64,000 bases of DNA, taken from positions 248,001 to 312,000 of the forward strand of contig NC_016475.1 of NCBI RefSeq assembly GCF_000226095.1. The letters are read 5' to 3'. The notes under the pieces are model-generated. The model saw nothing but the letters and a program-made list of their open reading frames with translations, did not search any database and was not told the DNA's origin. A program made the translations under genes and the position numbers. Source of the stretch: Thermothelomyces thermophilus ATCC 42464. Lineage: Eukaryota > Ascomycota > Sordariomycetes > Sordariales > Chaetomiaceae. Of the stretch, positions 12,544 through 24,502 are shown one piece after another (position 1 is the stretch's first letter; every line of letters begins with the position of its first letter).

Positions 12544-13916
12544 AATTATCTTGTTAATCGCCTGACCGTCTCCGACAACCAGAATCAAGAAAAATATAAT
12601 ATGGCCATCACGGCATGGTAGGTAGAGGAGGTGGTTGTTGCAGTTACAACACATATTAATTGAAAGAAGGGCCCACCGAGCTGTAGCAGCCACTGCAGCT
12701 CGACCGCGTTTTTCACCTTCCCGCAGGCATCCACATAACGGACCAGGAAGACCGAAAGCAGTTACTACCTGACATGATAAAAACGGAAGTTGGCTCCCTG
12801 GAACTAAGGATACACAGCACCTGCCATTCCTCTCTTCCCTCTTCCCACAGGTCGTTTTGTTGCAAGAGTGAACCAACACCCGTTCCATCCCTGCGGAAAA
12901 CCTCGGTCCAGTAATTAATTAGTAGTTGCAGCAACTCGCACACAAAGGAGAACCGAACTGGCGCCACTTCGGTGTCGCTCTAGACACGCCCTCCTCCCCA
13001 ACTTGACGACCTGTGTCCTGGTCCGTGCTGATAGCGGCATACGGTTTTATGGGGATCAGGTTAAGATCTTGATTCTTCATGGGTAATTATGGAGCTGCGA
13101 AGGTGATGAACGACAGATACAATTATTCTGTGCAGCTACAGCTACGCGCTATGAATCGCCTAGTAACGAGCCTCATTCTCCCAACTAAACCTGACAAGAC
13201 GGGTATCCTATACTGAAGTGAACTCCGACCATGGACTTCTAATTAGCTAAGCGGGCCGGGCGCAATGAACGCCTTCAACCCTCTCTCCTCCCTCCCTGTG
13301 TCGGGACTCTAAAGAACTTGAGAATGGCAGAGGGCTGTGACCGAGGATCCCCAAGGTACTTACATCGGCTTGACAGCTAAAGTAGTTCCACTATTAGGTT
13401 TTTTGTTCGTAGGGTTCCAACACCAAACAAGCGACTCGGATCTCCAGGGGGCAGGCAAAGGCAGACTGAGGCAAGGTTGGCTCGGTTGGCGATCGTGTTC
13501 CATTGGCCGCGGCTCCTCTTCGCCTCTTGATGTCATCATGATCGCCCGCTCGCCAGCTCTCCACAATTAATAATTAGATCATGACTGCACCCGGTGTTTT
13601 AGTTATAATATGTTCAGGAAGAAGACGCCTTCACAACGCGGCCGCTTATCCTTTAGATTCCATCCCGACTCTCTTATATGTGCAATTCATACACTAGAAA
13701 CTTGTCTTCGGACTAGACATTGAAAGTTATCTCCGGCTTAGGGTAACTCGAGCTCAGAAACCCAAAGGAAATATACGTCGAACGCTCCGAAAAAATCAAG
13801 GGGAGAGGAAGAACAAAACATAATCATTAACACGCCCGATTCAACCTCGTCGACACCACAAAGATTCGAGCGAAAGACGAAAAGAAAAAGAGAAAAGAAA
13901 ATAACCGATTCCCGCC
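12544..13916. other. Intergenic between divergent genes
   Basis: This 1.37-kb region lies between the F-box gene (-) and the small anchored protein (+), so it should carry both promoters. It shows AT-rich patches (12540-12660, 12905-12930) and an A/G-rich leader just before 13917. No coding frame, RNA gene or clear repeat was recognised. Confidence 0.55.
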
Positions 13917-14297
13917 ATGTCTAACATGTTAGCCTCCCGCAAGGTCCCGCTCGTGCTAGCGGCGGGCATCGGCAGCGGGCTGCTGTACATGACGTACGGG
14001 GCGAACCAGCAGCCGCGGCCACGACAGCAGCAGGGCGAGGGCGGCGGCGTCGGCGTGTCCGAGACGCTGCAGGCGGCGGCCGGGCAGGGCGGGGCGCGGG
14101 CGCGGCAGTACGACCCCAAGGACACGCGCCTGCACAGCGCCGACCCGGCCGCGCAGAGCAAGCGCAACCCCGACAAGACGCGCGGTGACGACCTCGGCGG
14201 CGACGGAACCTCCCCCGGCGCCGGCCTCGGCAAGCACACTGGCGACCGCGGCGAGGGCCAGGCGGGCGACCTAGCCCGGAAGAGGACGGGGTCTTAA
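13917..14297 (+). CDS. Small protein with N-terminal membrane anchor, unknown function
   Basis: A single exon of 126 residues with ATG in good context (CCGCC ATG). Residues 9-26 (KVPLVLAAGIGSGLLYMT) form one short hydrophobic helix after a basic residue. The rest is hydrophilic, Gly/Gln/Arg-rich and probably disordered (QQPRPRQQQGEGGG, SKRNPDKTRGDDLGGDG). Such a short N-terminal anchor with a positively charged flank suits a tail exposed in the mitochondrial intermembrane space or another organelle, but that is inference. Codon use is strongly GC-rich, as in neighbouring real genes. I do not recognise the family. A T13/G12 run follows 20 nt after the stop. Confidence 0.7.
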   Translation: MSNMLASRKVPLVLAAGIGSGLLYMTYGANQQPRPRQQQGEGGGVGVSETLQAAAGQGGARARQYDPKDTRLHSADPAAQSKRNPDKTRGDDLGGDGTSPGAGLGKHTGDRGEGQAGDLARKRTGS

Positions 14298-14739
14298 AAT
14301 CTTAAAATCAAGTATGTTTTTTTTTTTTTGTGGGGGGGGGGGGTGTAAATATGTCGGGGAGCTGGGTATCAAGGGGGGGTTTAAATAAGTTAAGGGATGG
14401 GATGGGTGTTTTCGGTTGATTGTTTGATAATAATACATATTAGACGGCCCGCATGCACCGGAGGGAAGGGAATCTCTTCCAACTGGTATTTAGAAACCCA
14501 ACTGGTATTTTTGAATGAAGATACACTAATTAATTAATTACTAGGTCGCGGAGCAGTGGCGAGTGTTTTCCTTGACCGGGTCAGGTACATACATACATAA
14601 TTACTTATAACCCATCATGAGAATCAAAACAGGGGGGCAAAAGAAGATGATCCACCCAAACGAAGCAAGCCATAACCCAAAACAACTTGATTAACCCCAA
14701 CCCAAAAACATGCTCATAATCAATTCGAGTGAAATGACC
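14298..14739. other. Intergenic between convergent genes
   Basis: This 0.44-kb gap contains T13 (14317-14329) followed by G12 (14332-14343) right after the upstream stop codon, then AT-rich sequence likely to hold both polyadenylation regions. Nothing coding was seen. Confidence 0.6.
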
Positions 14740-15105
14740 TCATGCACTGCTGCTGTACCCGTCCAGCTTCTCGACGTGGCCGACCTCCTTCTCGTCGGGC
14801 TTGGGGTCGCCGCCGGCGAAGGTGCTGTGCGGCACCCACTTTGCGCTGTTGCGCGGGGTGGTCTCGGCCAGCATCTGGTCGACCTGCTCGAGCGTCAGGC
14901 CCTTGGTCTCGGGGATCAGCAGGTAGGCGTAGACGAAGCAGCAGGTGCACAGCGCACCCCAGATGTAGAACACCTTGGGGCCCAGGTTGCCCCTGTCCGT
15001 GTCGACCATGTAGGGCGTGATGACGGCGATGATGCAGTTCCCTGAGGATCGAGTCAGTTTTTTTTCTCTTCTTTTTTTCTTTTTTTTCCTCGGCTGATCT
15101 ACGCG

Positions 15106-15152
<47 letters not shown>

Positions 15153-16583
15153 AAACTTACACAGCCAGTTAGAGGCGGTGGACAGGGCAACGCCCTTGGC
15201 GCGCATGGGCAGGGGAAAGATCTCGCCAATGACAACCCAGGCGCCGGGACCCCAGGTGGTGGCGAAGAAGAAGATGTAGATGCAGATGAAGGCGATCATG
15301 ACCTTGACGCACGTGTCGTCGTCCGGGCGGACGGTGCCGATGATGGCGACGATGAACTCGCACACCAGCATGCCCAGGGCGCCCCAGATGAGCAGCGTGC
15401 GCCGTCCGAGGCGCTCCATGGTGTAGAAGGAGATCGGGGTCGAGCAGGTGTTGACTAGGGTGGTGATGAGCGAGATGAGGAAGGGGTTCTGGATGACGCC
15501 GAGCTGCTGGAAGAAGGTGGTGCCGAAGTAGAAGACAAAGTTGATGCCGGTCCTGTATTAATTATTAATTATTATTAATTAATTAGTTAGCTTTGTTATT
15601 TCCCGAAGGAAAAGACAGCAAGAAAGAGAAAGATTGAAAAGAAAGAAAGAAAGAAAGAAAGAAAGAAAAACTCACCATTGCTGCATCATCTGCATGGAGG
15701 TGCCGAGGGCGGTGCGGCGCAGGTAGCTGCTACTCTCCCAGAGGGAGCCGCGGAAGCACATGGCCCAGCTCTGGAAGTAGCTGCCGTGGGGCACGACGGT
15801 CATCTCGTACTCGTGGTTGGCGACGATCTCGGCCAGCTCGTCCCGGATATAGGCCGATTCGACGGGCTGGTCGCGCAGGCGGGCGAGGGTGGAGGCGGCG
15901 CGGGCGAGGTCGCCCTTCTTGACGAAGAAGCGGGGCGACTCGGGCAGGAAGAAGAGACCGGCGGCCAGGATGAGGGACCAGGCCATCTGGAGGCCGATGG
16001 GGATCCGGTAGGAGCCGCTATCGGTGCGGTCCTGGGTGGCGTAGTCGACGGCCGAGGCCAGGAGGAGGCCGAGGCAGATGCAGAACTGGTAGCCCGACAC
16101 GACGGCGCCGCGGACCTTGCGCGGCGCGATCTCGGACATGTAGAGGATGATGATGGCCGAGACGAAGCCGACGCCGAAGCCGGCGACGAGCCGGCCGGCC
16201 ACGATCAGGCCGAGCCCGGCGCTCGCCGTCTGCAGCGCCACGCCGACGATGAAGACGGCGCACCCGAGGATGACGGTGACGCGCCGCCCGAGCCAGTCGG
16301 CCAGGTCGCCCGCCATGAGGGCGCCGAAGAAGGTGCCCGCCGAGAGGATGGACGTGATGAGCGACTTCTTCCACGCCGCCAGCACCACCCCGTCGCCGCC
16401 GCCCTCCATCACCCGGATGAAGTAGTCCATCCCCATCACGCCCGAGATGTACCCGGAGTCGTACCCGAAGAAGATGCCGCCAAAGGCCGCAAACACGCAC
16501 ATCAGGTACGCCTTGACCGTCACCGGCGCCTCCACCCGGCTCACGTCGGCCGTCCCCGCCGGGGGCGCCGCACCGCCTGGCAT
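14740..16583 (-). CDS. MFS sugar/H+ symporter (monosaccharide transporter)
   Basis: Three exons in minus-strand order: 16583-15676, 15552-15161, 15041-14740 (1,602 nt, 533 residues). Both junctions restore Trp codons (MQQW|TGIN and NWLW|NCII). Family motifs in order: FFGYDSGYISGVMG (38-51), DLADWLGRR (93-101), GRLVAGFGVGF (130-140), PESPRFF (214-220), the QQWTGINFVFYF helix-7 motif at about 301-312, GRRTLLIWGA, and PETKGLTLEQ (477 on). The length and about 12 hydrophobic helices match the sugar porter family, which imports hexoses across the plasma membrane. The N-terminal segment GTADVSRVEAPVT resembles fungal glucose transporter/sensor-type proteins of the RCO-3 group, but the substrate and any sensing role are not shown. 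The start at 16583 begins MPGGAAPPAG; the open frame upstream reads through AT-rich leader and is not believed. Confidence 0.93.
15109..15149. repeat. (AG)n microsatellite in an intron of the sugar transporter gene
   Basis: About 20 AG units lie inside the second intron (15160-15042 on the minus strand), where they form a (CT)n polypyrimidine tract on the transcript strand before the acceptor. Confidence 0.9.
15637..15670. repeat. (GAAA)n microsatellite in the first intron of the sugar transporter gene
   Basis: Tandem GAAA units lie a few bases from the intron donor (15675 on the minus strand). On the transcript strand they read as a (TTTC)n tract. Confidence 0.85.
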
Positions 16584-18149
16584 CTTGGATATCTCGGTGC
16601 TGGGGGGGTTGTCTGCTTGTAGAGTCTGGGTCGGTCTTATTGGCCCCCAAGGTCGAGGTCGGATCTTGTTATACTCGGGTACAGTAACTGGTAGGAGTGG
16701 TGGGTGACAAGGATAAAAAAAAGACAATATGCCAGAGCAAAGACACTCCTTTGGAATAGGAGATGTTGACTTTCGCAGAAGCCGAGTTTGAATAAGGCAG
16801 GTATTGGAATATGAACAGGTAGTGCGAAGTTGAAAAAAAAAAGGGGGGGGGAATGTCAAAGGTTAGTTATATATACTCAGTACATGTGTAAGTGCTTCTT
16901 TTCTCATCAGGGCAAGCAGGATGAGCTCTGGCAAGTTCGCCTCCTTCCCCCGTACGGCATCCCCCAGTCACTCCCCAAACTTCCCCGGCCGGAGACGAGC
17001 CTGGGGAGTTCTGCGTTCCCTCGTGGCCTCCACAAGCACAGGGGGGAAGGGGGGTCCGCATCGCGCACCCCGGGGTCTGGAGAAGCGAGAACCCCGGATG
17101 GAGGAGGACGTGCCCGGGCTGTTGGCCGGATGGACGAACGGATGATGCGGGCAGTGGATATGAGCAGGCGAGGCAGGACAACCTCCCATCAGCAGATACT
17201 AGTTAGTGTATGTACAGTACAAGTAATTAGTGTACTTGCGTACTTGGCAGCCAGATCCCAGCCATGCTCGCCGATACATGTATCTTCTTTAAGCACAATC
17301 CGAGAACCACCTTGTTCTCCTGGATCATCCAGGAGATCTCGCGCCCACAATTTTAGCTTTTGAATTGTGCTCCTGTTCTCACTAGTACCTCACTATTTGT
17401 GATAGGGTGGCAATAATCAAGTATCAAGCTACTGCGCCCCCGTATTTAATTATTCCACGTTCGCCTTCAAATGTCAACAATCAACCCAAGGGAACATGCC
17501 GTGAACAGGTCCCTGATCTAGCTACTGGCGTAGAGTAGATTCGGGCACTCGGCCTCCGCGAGCTGGATCGAGCTCGGGCGTGCCTCGGTTGTAGGACCCC
17601 GGGGCGAGATTCGACCGCGGAGGGATGACGTCTGGCCGGTCTCGCCGGCGAGCCGTGTCACTAGTGAGCGAACTGGATCAGAAGGCTGAAAAAAAAAAAA
17701 AAAAAACAACAACATTAGCCCGGGAATCCTACCCGAGATTACGAAGATCTCACTCTCAGTACTCTGCAAGGCGGTGATGCATGGCCTAGCACGCACCTTG
17801 CCCCCAGTCCCTTTCAGGTCCAGTGCGAGGCGGCGACCCACAACCACCCGTCTCACTCACGATATGCGGTGCCACCCGTGTTCAGAGTAGGGCCGAGAGA
17901 CGGCCGCGCACGCTGACCGTTGATTGGGGGTCAACCGCGGGAGAGCCACCAACGCTACGACACGGGGCCGGGTAGTCTCCGAGGATGAATTGTATCGTGT
18001 GTGCCATTCGGGCCTCGTCGGGGAGACTGAGAATAAATTTAATTCACCTATCTATCCTGTGCTGTAATACTGCAGTCATCTTGATCCCTCCATCTGAGCT
18101 TGACGCGGGGAGGAAAAGGGCCGAGAATGATACCCTCTTTCTCTCTCTC

Positions 18150-18194
<45 letters not shown>

Positions 18195-21100
18195 ACCGCC
18201 GACAGCGGTCAAGAAAAAGCATGTGTTCGGACGATGGGTGCCAAGGCGCAAGTGCCGGCACTCGAACGAATCGCTGAGCTTTCCGGACGGCGCTGATTCG
18301 GCCATTTTGTGGATGGGCGGATGGAGCCTGGGAACTCCCGCGCTCCACTGCTACCTATCAGCCGCCCGATTCATGACTCGGCTTGGCACGCAACATCAAG
18401 GGACCAGAGCTCAGGATAAACATCTGCGCTGCGCTTGCCTGACGTTGTTTACTTGTACGGATTACATGCGCGTACTTCACGTACACTCGTGTACGTGCGC
18501 AGCACCCAACCTCACCACCTCCGCTCAGGCACAAGGTATGTATGTACAGGTCAACGGCTAAATTCGTCGACCTGGCCGAGCTTCGTGCAGCCAAAAGAGA
18601 GAGAGAATGTGGCTTCAAGGGTTTCAAGGGTCCCAGATCGCTGAGCCTGCAGCCTGACGGTCAACGCTCTCGAGATTGACGTCATTGTCTACTATGTAGT
18701 TGGAGCACCTTGCCAGAGTACCTAGCTACCAAGTAGGGCCCTACACAGTACACCAACATCTTTAAGCCTTGACACCTCAGATGCAGGTATTGGCCCCGTT
18801 ATTTCGTTCAGGAACGGCCTACATAGAGGCAATGTCCAGAGGGAAATTTAAGGGAGGCCGAAACTCTACTCCGTAAATGTTTTTTTCTCTCCTTTTTTCC
18901 CTTGTGCGGCGTGTGCTTCGTGTAATTAGGCTGTGTCGAGTCATGTGAGTCAATAGCAGCAATGCGCCTCCGATCCTTACCCATGAAACGGACCCCATTC
19001 CAGTCATACTGGAAATGCCAAAAGACGCCCCAGGCTCGCTTGCACTATAAGTGGGGGGGGGAGGGGGGGGGAGGCTTAACAAGGACAGACTACTACAAAT
19101 ACACTACCAAGGAGGCCGAGGCCGCCAGTTGCGCTGCCAGGGACCTATTACTCCGCATTGGTCAGAATACCAGAACGGAACTCGAGAACGAGATAAGCTT
19201 GTGCCTCCCACGTTCCCACGTGTGAGCCACCCCTCCCCTCTTCCACAACTCCACAAGGAGTGAGGTACTGGTACAGAAGAGTCAGGGAGCACGAGATGCG
19301 AACTGTTGGTAAAGTTGCCCATAGCTAACTCGAAAGTGAGGGGATGAGGAAAGGCGAAACCCAGATGAAACGAAGAAACAGAAGCAAGAAGTAATGTCAA
19401 GTACTGATTTTATGCAGGTACTTAGGACAGGCTGCTCGTGGAAGAGAGGTAATTACTCTACCCGTTGATCAACATTTCAAATGATATTATCAGAGCGGCA
19501 GCCAGGTTGCTCTTCAGGTTCCGCATGACGAGAACGAAGGGGCCTGCCTGCCGGTGGCTGAAGACTCACGCTGGGAGGCGCTGTATGTACATATATCCGC
19601 CCCGGCATCGCCCCCGCCTATGATCATCAGGCGGTACTTCTTTTGGTTCGCTCATGGGGTCCGGAAAATACCCCGATTGTGGTGTATTTACGCACTTCGC
19701 GCACCTGTCGTCAAGGCCCGCAATAGGCATGAAGCGTCGCTTCATAGGCGTAGGCTCGACCCTATTAGGGTATTTGCATTTACAGCACTAGTCACGCCTT
19801 TGTCGCGAATGTACCCTGAATTGTAGGCGATAATTATAGAGGGAAGGATCACCACGGGAGGCCGAAGTGTGGCCAGGCACCGCCCGACACAATCCTGACG
19901 GGAAGATTCGCCGTTTTGTATAGCGCGTTGCTGTGGACAGCCCGGTTTCTTTGGCTCTCTTGTGTTGAACCGGATAGGGCGAAGCCTTCCAGGCCCTTTC
20001 CGGGCGCCTCCAGAGTTTAATTAATTAAGAGTTGCATGGCAAAATGTCCGAAAAGGTCAGAACGGAGCAGCTGTGCATGGTTTTAGTGTTCGTATCTAAG
20101 CGCGATGAGCAACGAAAACAGCTAGGGATGCTTGAGATGTGATTAGATTGAAAAGGCTACAAAATTCAATTCTAATATCAATTAACACTGTACGGACTAC
20201 AATCAATCATGTATATCCGTATATCCAGGATTACTATAAGTACAAGAAAGGATATTGACTAACGTCCTATATACCTACCTAATTACCGTACGTATGTTCC
20301 TCTATCGTCATGTATGATACTATTTAATACTATTATCCTTCATCAGTCCAGCCAAGTAACTCTTGCTTCCCTTCGCTAGACTTTCTAACGTAGCTTAGTT
20401 ATTGTTTGAGTCTCGCATTCTGCTTTCTTTCTTCACTCGCCTGTCAAGGATCTACCTCGCAAGTAGTGCCTCGAGATGTCGGTAGCTACCTAACAACCAA
20501 CATTGTGCATGTACATGCGTTCTACCTCAATTACTCCGCACTACCTTACTTATCCTTATTACACCTTACAGAGACCCCCTGTTCATCCGTGGCTACCAGC
20601 ACAACAAACTATAAGCAGTTTGCTTTGGACCTTACGCAATGCTTGGAATTTCGATCTGATAACATCGGATAATCATGTGAGCCAAAAAGGGCTGGGAATA
20701 ATAGTTTGTACGCCAAGAGAGCAACGTCAGTCTCGGTGTTGCATCCACACCAAGGCAGCGCATCATTGGCTCGAGCCGACCTAACGGACCGGCCATGATG
20801 TCAGAACAGCTTTCAACTCTGGTCATCGCGTTCCATACCGGCTGAGGAACGGAATGACGCTGTCGAGTGGGTTCATCTTTTGTTTGCGGCAAGAGGTATT
20901 AATGAGTTGAGGGCCGTTAATGTGCGCCTTTTTTGACTTCGGTCCCCGAGTGTTAATACCTCTTACATATATGTACATCAACCGAAGATAATACTGCTCA
21001 GCAACCTTGCATCGGATAACTCGCACCCACTCCCCCGGCCCATATCTTGGCCCGAAGATATACGCCCTGTAATTGCTTCCACTCAATTGTCCGAAGTGCA
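16584..21100. other. Long intergenic region (4.5 kb), no gene recognised
   Basis: Divergent promoters of the sugar transporter (-) and the repeat protein (+) should lie at its ends. Seen inside: A10/G9 (about 16831-16850), an 18-A run (17688-17706), a (CT)n tract (18135-18194), a palindrome with 9-bp arms (18478-18497), one TACTCCGTA (18867-18875), a G9-A-G9-like run (19051-19071) and AT-rich sequence at 20150-20420. Open frames are short and lack the GC-rich coding pattern of neighbours. A non-coding RNA cannot be excluded. Confidence 0.55.
18135..18194. repeat. (CT)n microsatellite
   Basis: Sixty bases of almost pure CT, with a few TTCT interruptions, lie in the long intergenic region. Confidence 0.9.
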
Positions 21101-22081
21101 ATGGCAACAAGTGCACTCCCCGGGTCCTACCCCGACAGCATCCCGCCCACCCCGGATGAGACGATGATGCAGCAACAGCAGAAGCAGCCGAGCCAGCTTG
21201 ATCAGCAACGCCGGCAGAGTAGCAATCTCCACAAGCCCAGTGACCCTCGCGGCCACAAGCACACCGACTCGGGCGTTGCCATTCCCGAGTCGGGGCCCAT
21301 CCGGTCTTCCCACCATGATGATAAGTCCCACTGGTACGGCCCTAATGAAGCAATAGGGGGCGGCACTTATGTCCGGGGACATCATACTACCCTCTTTACT
21401 GGCCCCATGAAGTCGCCCATCGGAATCGAACTGGGCACGACGACGAAGCCGACAGCGGCACGCGAGACCAAGAACAGCGCCGTCTCGAGCAAGGATGAGA
21501 ACAGAACCTCGACTGCCGCGATGATTGGTACCAGTGCCGTGGAGGGAGGTGCGGGGAAGACCGAACCGAAGGCATTGCAGCAGCAGCAGCAGCAGCAGCA
21601 GCAAAGCCTGGAGCCAAGCCGTCCGCTGTCGGATGAGCCGGCCTCGCATTTGGGAGACGCAGACGGAGCCGTCTACAACACAGTGACAGGCCACGGAAGT
21701 GCCGCGGATGACCACGAGGAGCATCACCACCTGCCTCCAAAGTCAGCCCCGAACTCATCGTCGCCGGGGACAGCCGTCGTTGAGGGAGATGTTACGAACT
21801 ATCCCAGGGGCACCGGCGTTTACAACACCGTGACAGGGCACGGTAGTCAAGACGACGACTTGAGACGCCGCTCTCGGGCCATCGCTCCCGGCTTCCTCCC
21901 GGAGACGGCCGTTCGCGACGACGTCCTCCATCTCGCCGAGGCGAACTCGAGAGACGGTGGGCACGTCGACGCCCAGGCGAAGCGCGAGACCGCTCCCCAA
22001 CAACGAGCTTTTCCTCTTGCCACGGGGCCTTCGGAGGGCCGCAACGACGGGCGCGCGTCAGAGTCGCCGTCCAGACAGGGA

Positions 22082-22117
<36 letters not shown>

Positions 22118-23605
22118 GATCGGAACCAGGAGGGCGTCGGCGCCCTCACCAATGGAAAGGGAGAGAGGAGCCAGGCCGTCGCAGCAGGCGGAGCCGCGAA
22201 GGGTAACGAGCGACGCTCTTCGCAGCCGACGTCGCCGATCGAGAAAGCCAGCAGCCACGAAGAAGGGTGGCACAAGGGCAACAACCGAAACAGGAAGCAC
22301 GGCATCTTTGGCATCTTTCACCGGCGCAAGAGTGACGCCAAAGAGGTAACCCGCAGGAAGTCTGCCGGCGACCAGGACGAGCCGGCGAACCAGGATGCCA
22401 CCGTGGTCGGCAACCCTCCGAGCCGCCCGCGCAAACCCAGCAGGGGCGAATCGACAACGGAGCGCAGGCGGTCGAGATCATCCGCCAAGACCGAGGACGA
22501 GACCTCGGCGGGAGGAGCGGCAGCGGCAGCGGCAGGAACGGCGGCGGCGGGGGCCGGTGCCTTTGGTCTCTTTCACCGCGCCAAGAGAAAGAGTACCGGC
22601 GAAGAGACCCAAGAGAAGACACAGGACGCAGCCAACAGTAACCGTGCGCCAATGTCTGCCGGCGCAGGCGGCGCAGGTCCCGCCGGAGGGACCATGCATC
22701 AGACCGAGGAAGTTCCGACCCCCTTTGAACATCCGAGAGAGCCGCCGGTGCGTCCAGAGGGCGTCGGCCACGGGCTCGCTGCCGCCGGGGCCGAGAACCA
22801 GTCTGGCGCAACCCAGGGGACGCAGCAGAAGAAGGCGGGTGCCACAACGACGAACGAGCCGGGCGGCAACTATTACAACACCCTCGCGTCCGGGACCCCG
22901 TCTGGTTTAAAAAAACAGGCGCGCGGAACTACCTCCCGTCATGAAGAGTACGACGGCGACGGCGGCGACGGCGGCGACGAAGACGACAACAGGCTCGAGT
23001 ACAACGTCCTGTCCTCCGGAACCCCGTCCGGCGTCAAGGTCAAGCCCAAGTCGCGGCGGCGGAGCGCGCACGCCGACACCGCCACGGCAACGACAGGAAC
23101 GGACGGGGGGGGCCTGCCCGCCGCCGATAACGACACCAACACCTCGTGCACCGCCGCCGTCGTCGGGCGCGTCGGGTACGGCAGCGCAGCGGCAGCGGGC
23201 GCGCCGACGATTCCTTCGACTCGTACTCAGCAACAGCAGAATCAGCACGAGCTGCTGCCGCCGATCCCGCCCTCCTCGCACGGCCCGGAGCGCGACGGCG
23301 AGCGAGCAGCGGGGGCGCGCCACGCGCCGGCGCCCGGCATCAGCAACGCCAGCCAGGAGTCCCTGCCCGGCGTGACGACGTATGGGCCGCGGGCGGCAGA
23401 GCACGACATGAGCCCCGAGGTGATGCCGGCCGCGTATTACGTCGCGTCGTCCTCGTCGTCGCGGTCTGCACTGGCACCGGCGGGGGCAACCAGGGACCGC
23501 GGCGGCCGGGTGATGCACGTGTGCAGGCACTGCGGCTTGGAGAACGATATCACCGAATACCTGCAGCGAGCGGGTCGCGCGGGAGACGGTCCTGTGTCCC
23601 ACTAG
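21101..23605 (+). CDS. Large disordered protein with internal YNT.(x)GTPSG/GHGS repeats, unknown function
   Basis: A single exon of 834 residues from the ATG at 21101 (MATSALPGSYPDSIPPTP); the same frame is open to an upstream ATG at 21047, but the first 18 residues look like leader. No globular enzyme domain was seen. Seen instead: a conserved-looking N-terminal block (HWYGPNEAIGGGTYVRG, HHTTLFTGPMKSPIGIELG), two copies of VYNTVTGHGS (21671-21700, 21818-21847) and two related copies YNTLASGTPSG / YNVLSSGTPSG (22874-22906 and 23000-23033). There are also two copies of a GIFGIFHRRKS / AFGLFHRAKRKS motif, a poly-Gln tract (21578-21604), a poly-Ala tract (22081-22110), and a final CRHCGLENDITEYL. 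The single CxxC cannot make a full zinc site alone. The repeated short motifs in a disordered chain suggest a scaffold or multivalent binder; this is inference. Codon use is GC-rich as in real neighbours, with no stops over 2.5 kb. Confidence 0.8.
21578..21604 (+). repeat. CAG trinucleotide tract coding poly-Gln
   Basis: Consecutive CAG/CAA codons (QQQQQQQQQ) lie inside the large disordered protein. Confidence 0.85.
22081..22110 (+). repeat. GCT trinucleotide tract coding poly-Ala
   Basis: Ten consecutive GCT codons lie inside the large disordered protein. Confidence 0.85.
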
Positions 23606-24502
23606 GGGAGTCTAGCTGGTATGAAGTCTAAGGGGCTGAGATGCCTTGCTTGTATGTATAAGGTAGTATTAAATTAATGGCGGTGTGAAGGACCTTAGAA
23701 GGCTGCTTTGGTCAGGTAGGGCAGGCATAATTATTGTATTATTCATTCTTTGCTTCGGTACCTGGCAACTACTTATATCTAGTATTACAAAATGAATTTA
23801 AATTTCCAGAATGTCAAGTCATTATTGTTTTTCTGTTGACGTTATTTGCCTACTGATAATGTTCTCTTCAGTGTTTAATTAGACCATTCATTACCTGAAC
23901 CTGGTCGAGAACAGCGCTCTCAGTAACGCAAATATGCTTAATGCAAGCATGTCAAATCAACGTAAAATCTTGGGATATATACGGCTGCAATTAATGACTA
24001 AGCAGACTCGGCTCATTGCTTGCCTAAGGTTTACCGGACGAGATCCCTTTTACGTTCCCGGATCGTAGCCGCCTCCGTAATAGTAACAAATGGCGCCGGC
24101 GACGGAGGCCGGAAGGCGTCGCCTATTCTACTTCATTTATACCTATCGAGCCCCCTGGAACGTGTCCTATATATTTGCGATAGAGATATATTTTTAGTAT
24201 TAAGATCCTAGCTGCTCCAAAAAGGAGATATCTATTTCTGGCTTCCTCTGTATAGGCTATTTTCTAACCCCTGAAACCCGCTTTTAGATCCTTGAGCTGC
24301 TTAGGGGTTACGCGAGTGGCCAGGCTAGGCACGCTAAAAATGGGCGGACTTTGTCCGAGGACGCGCTGCCTTTCAGACATCTAGAGCGGAGACGGTTGTG
24401 CGATAGCATTTCCCTACACGCGAAGAATAGACAGTTGCCCCCAGCGCCACTTTGCCGTGGCCGCTTTCCTTCCCTTTTGCTAACTTATGTGTTCTCCGCG
24501 CA
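23606..24502. other. Intergenic, AT-rich, possible old repeat remnant
   Basis: This 0.9-kb gap is noticeably richer in A+T than the DNA to its left (23640-24000). A stretch at about 24140-24290 is TpA-rich and resembles the RIP-mutated sequence further right. No coding frame or recognisable element was seen. Confidence 0.5.

Noticed and set aside
15678-16622. Plus-strand 314-codon frame opposite the sugar transporter
   Set aside because: It is a shadow of the transporter's first exon; acidic/His-rich composition is typical of antisense GC-rich genes.
17518-17856. Minus-strand 112-codon frame in the long intergenic region
   Set aside because: It includes an 18-A run read as poly-Phe and has no recognisable domain or coding-like codon use.
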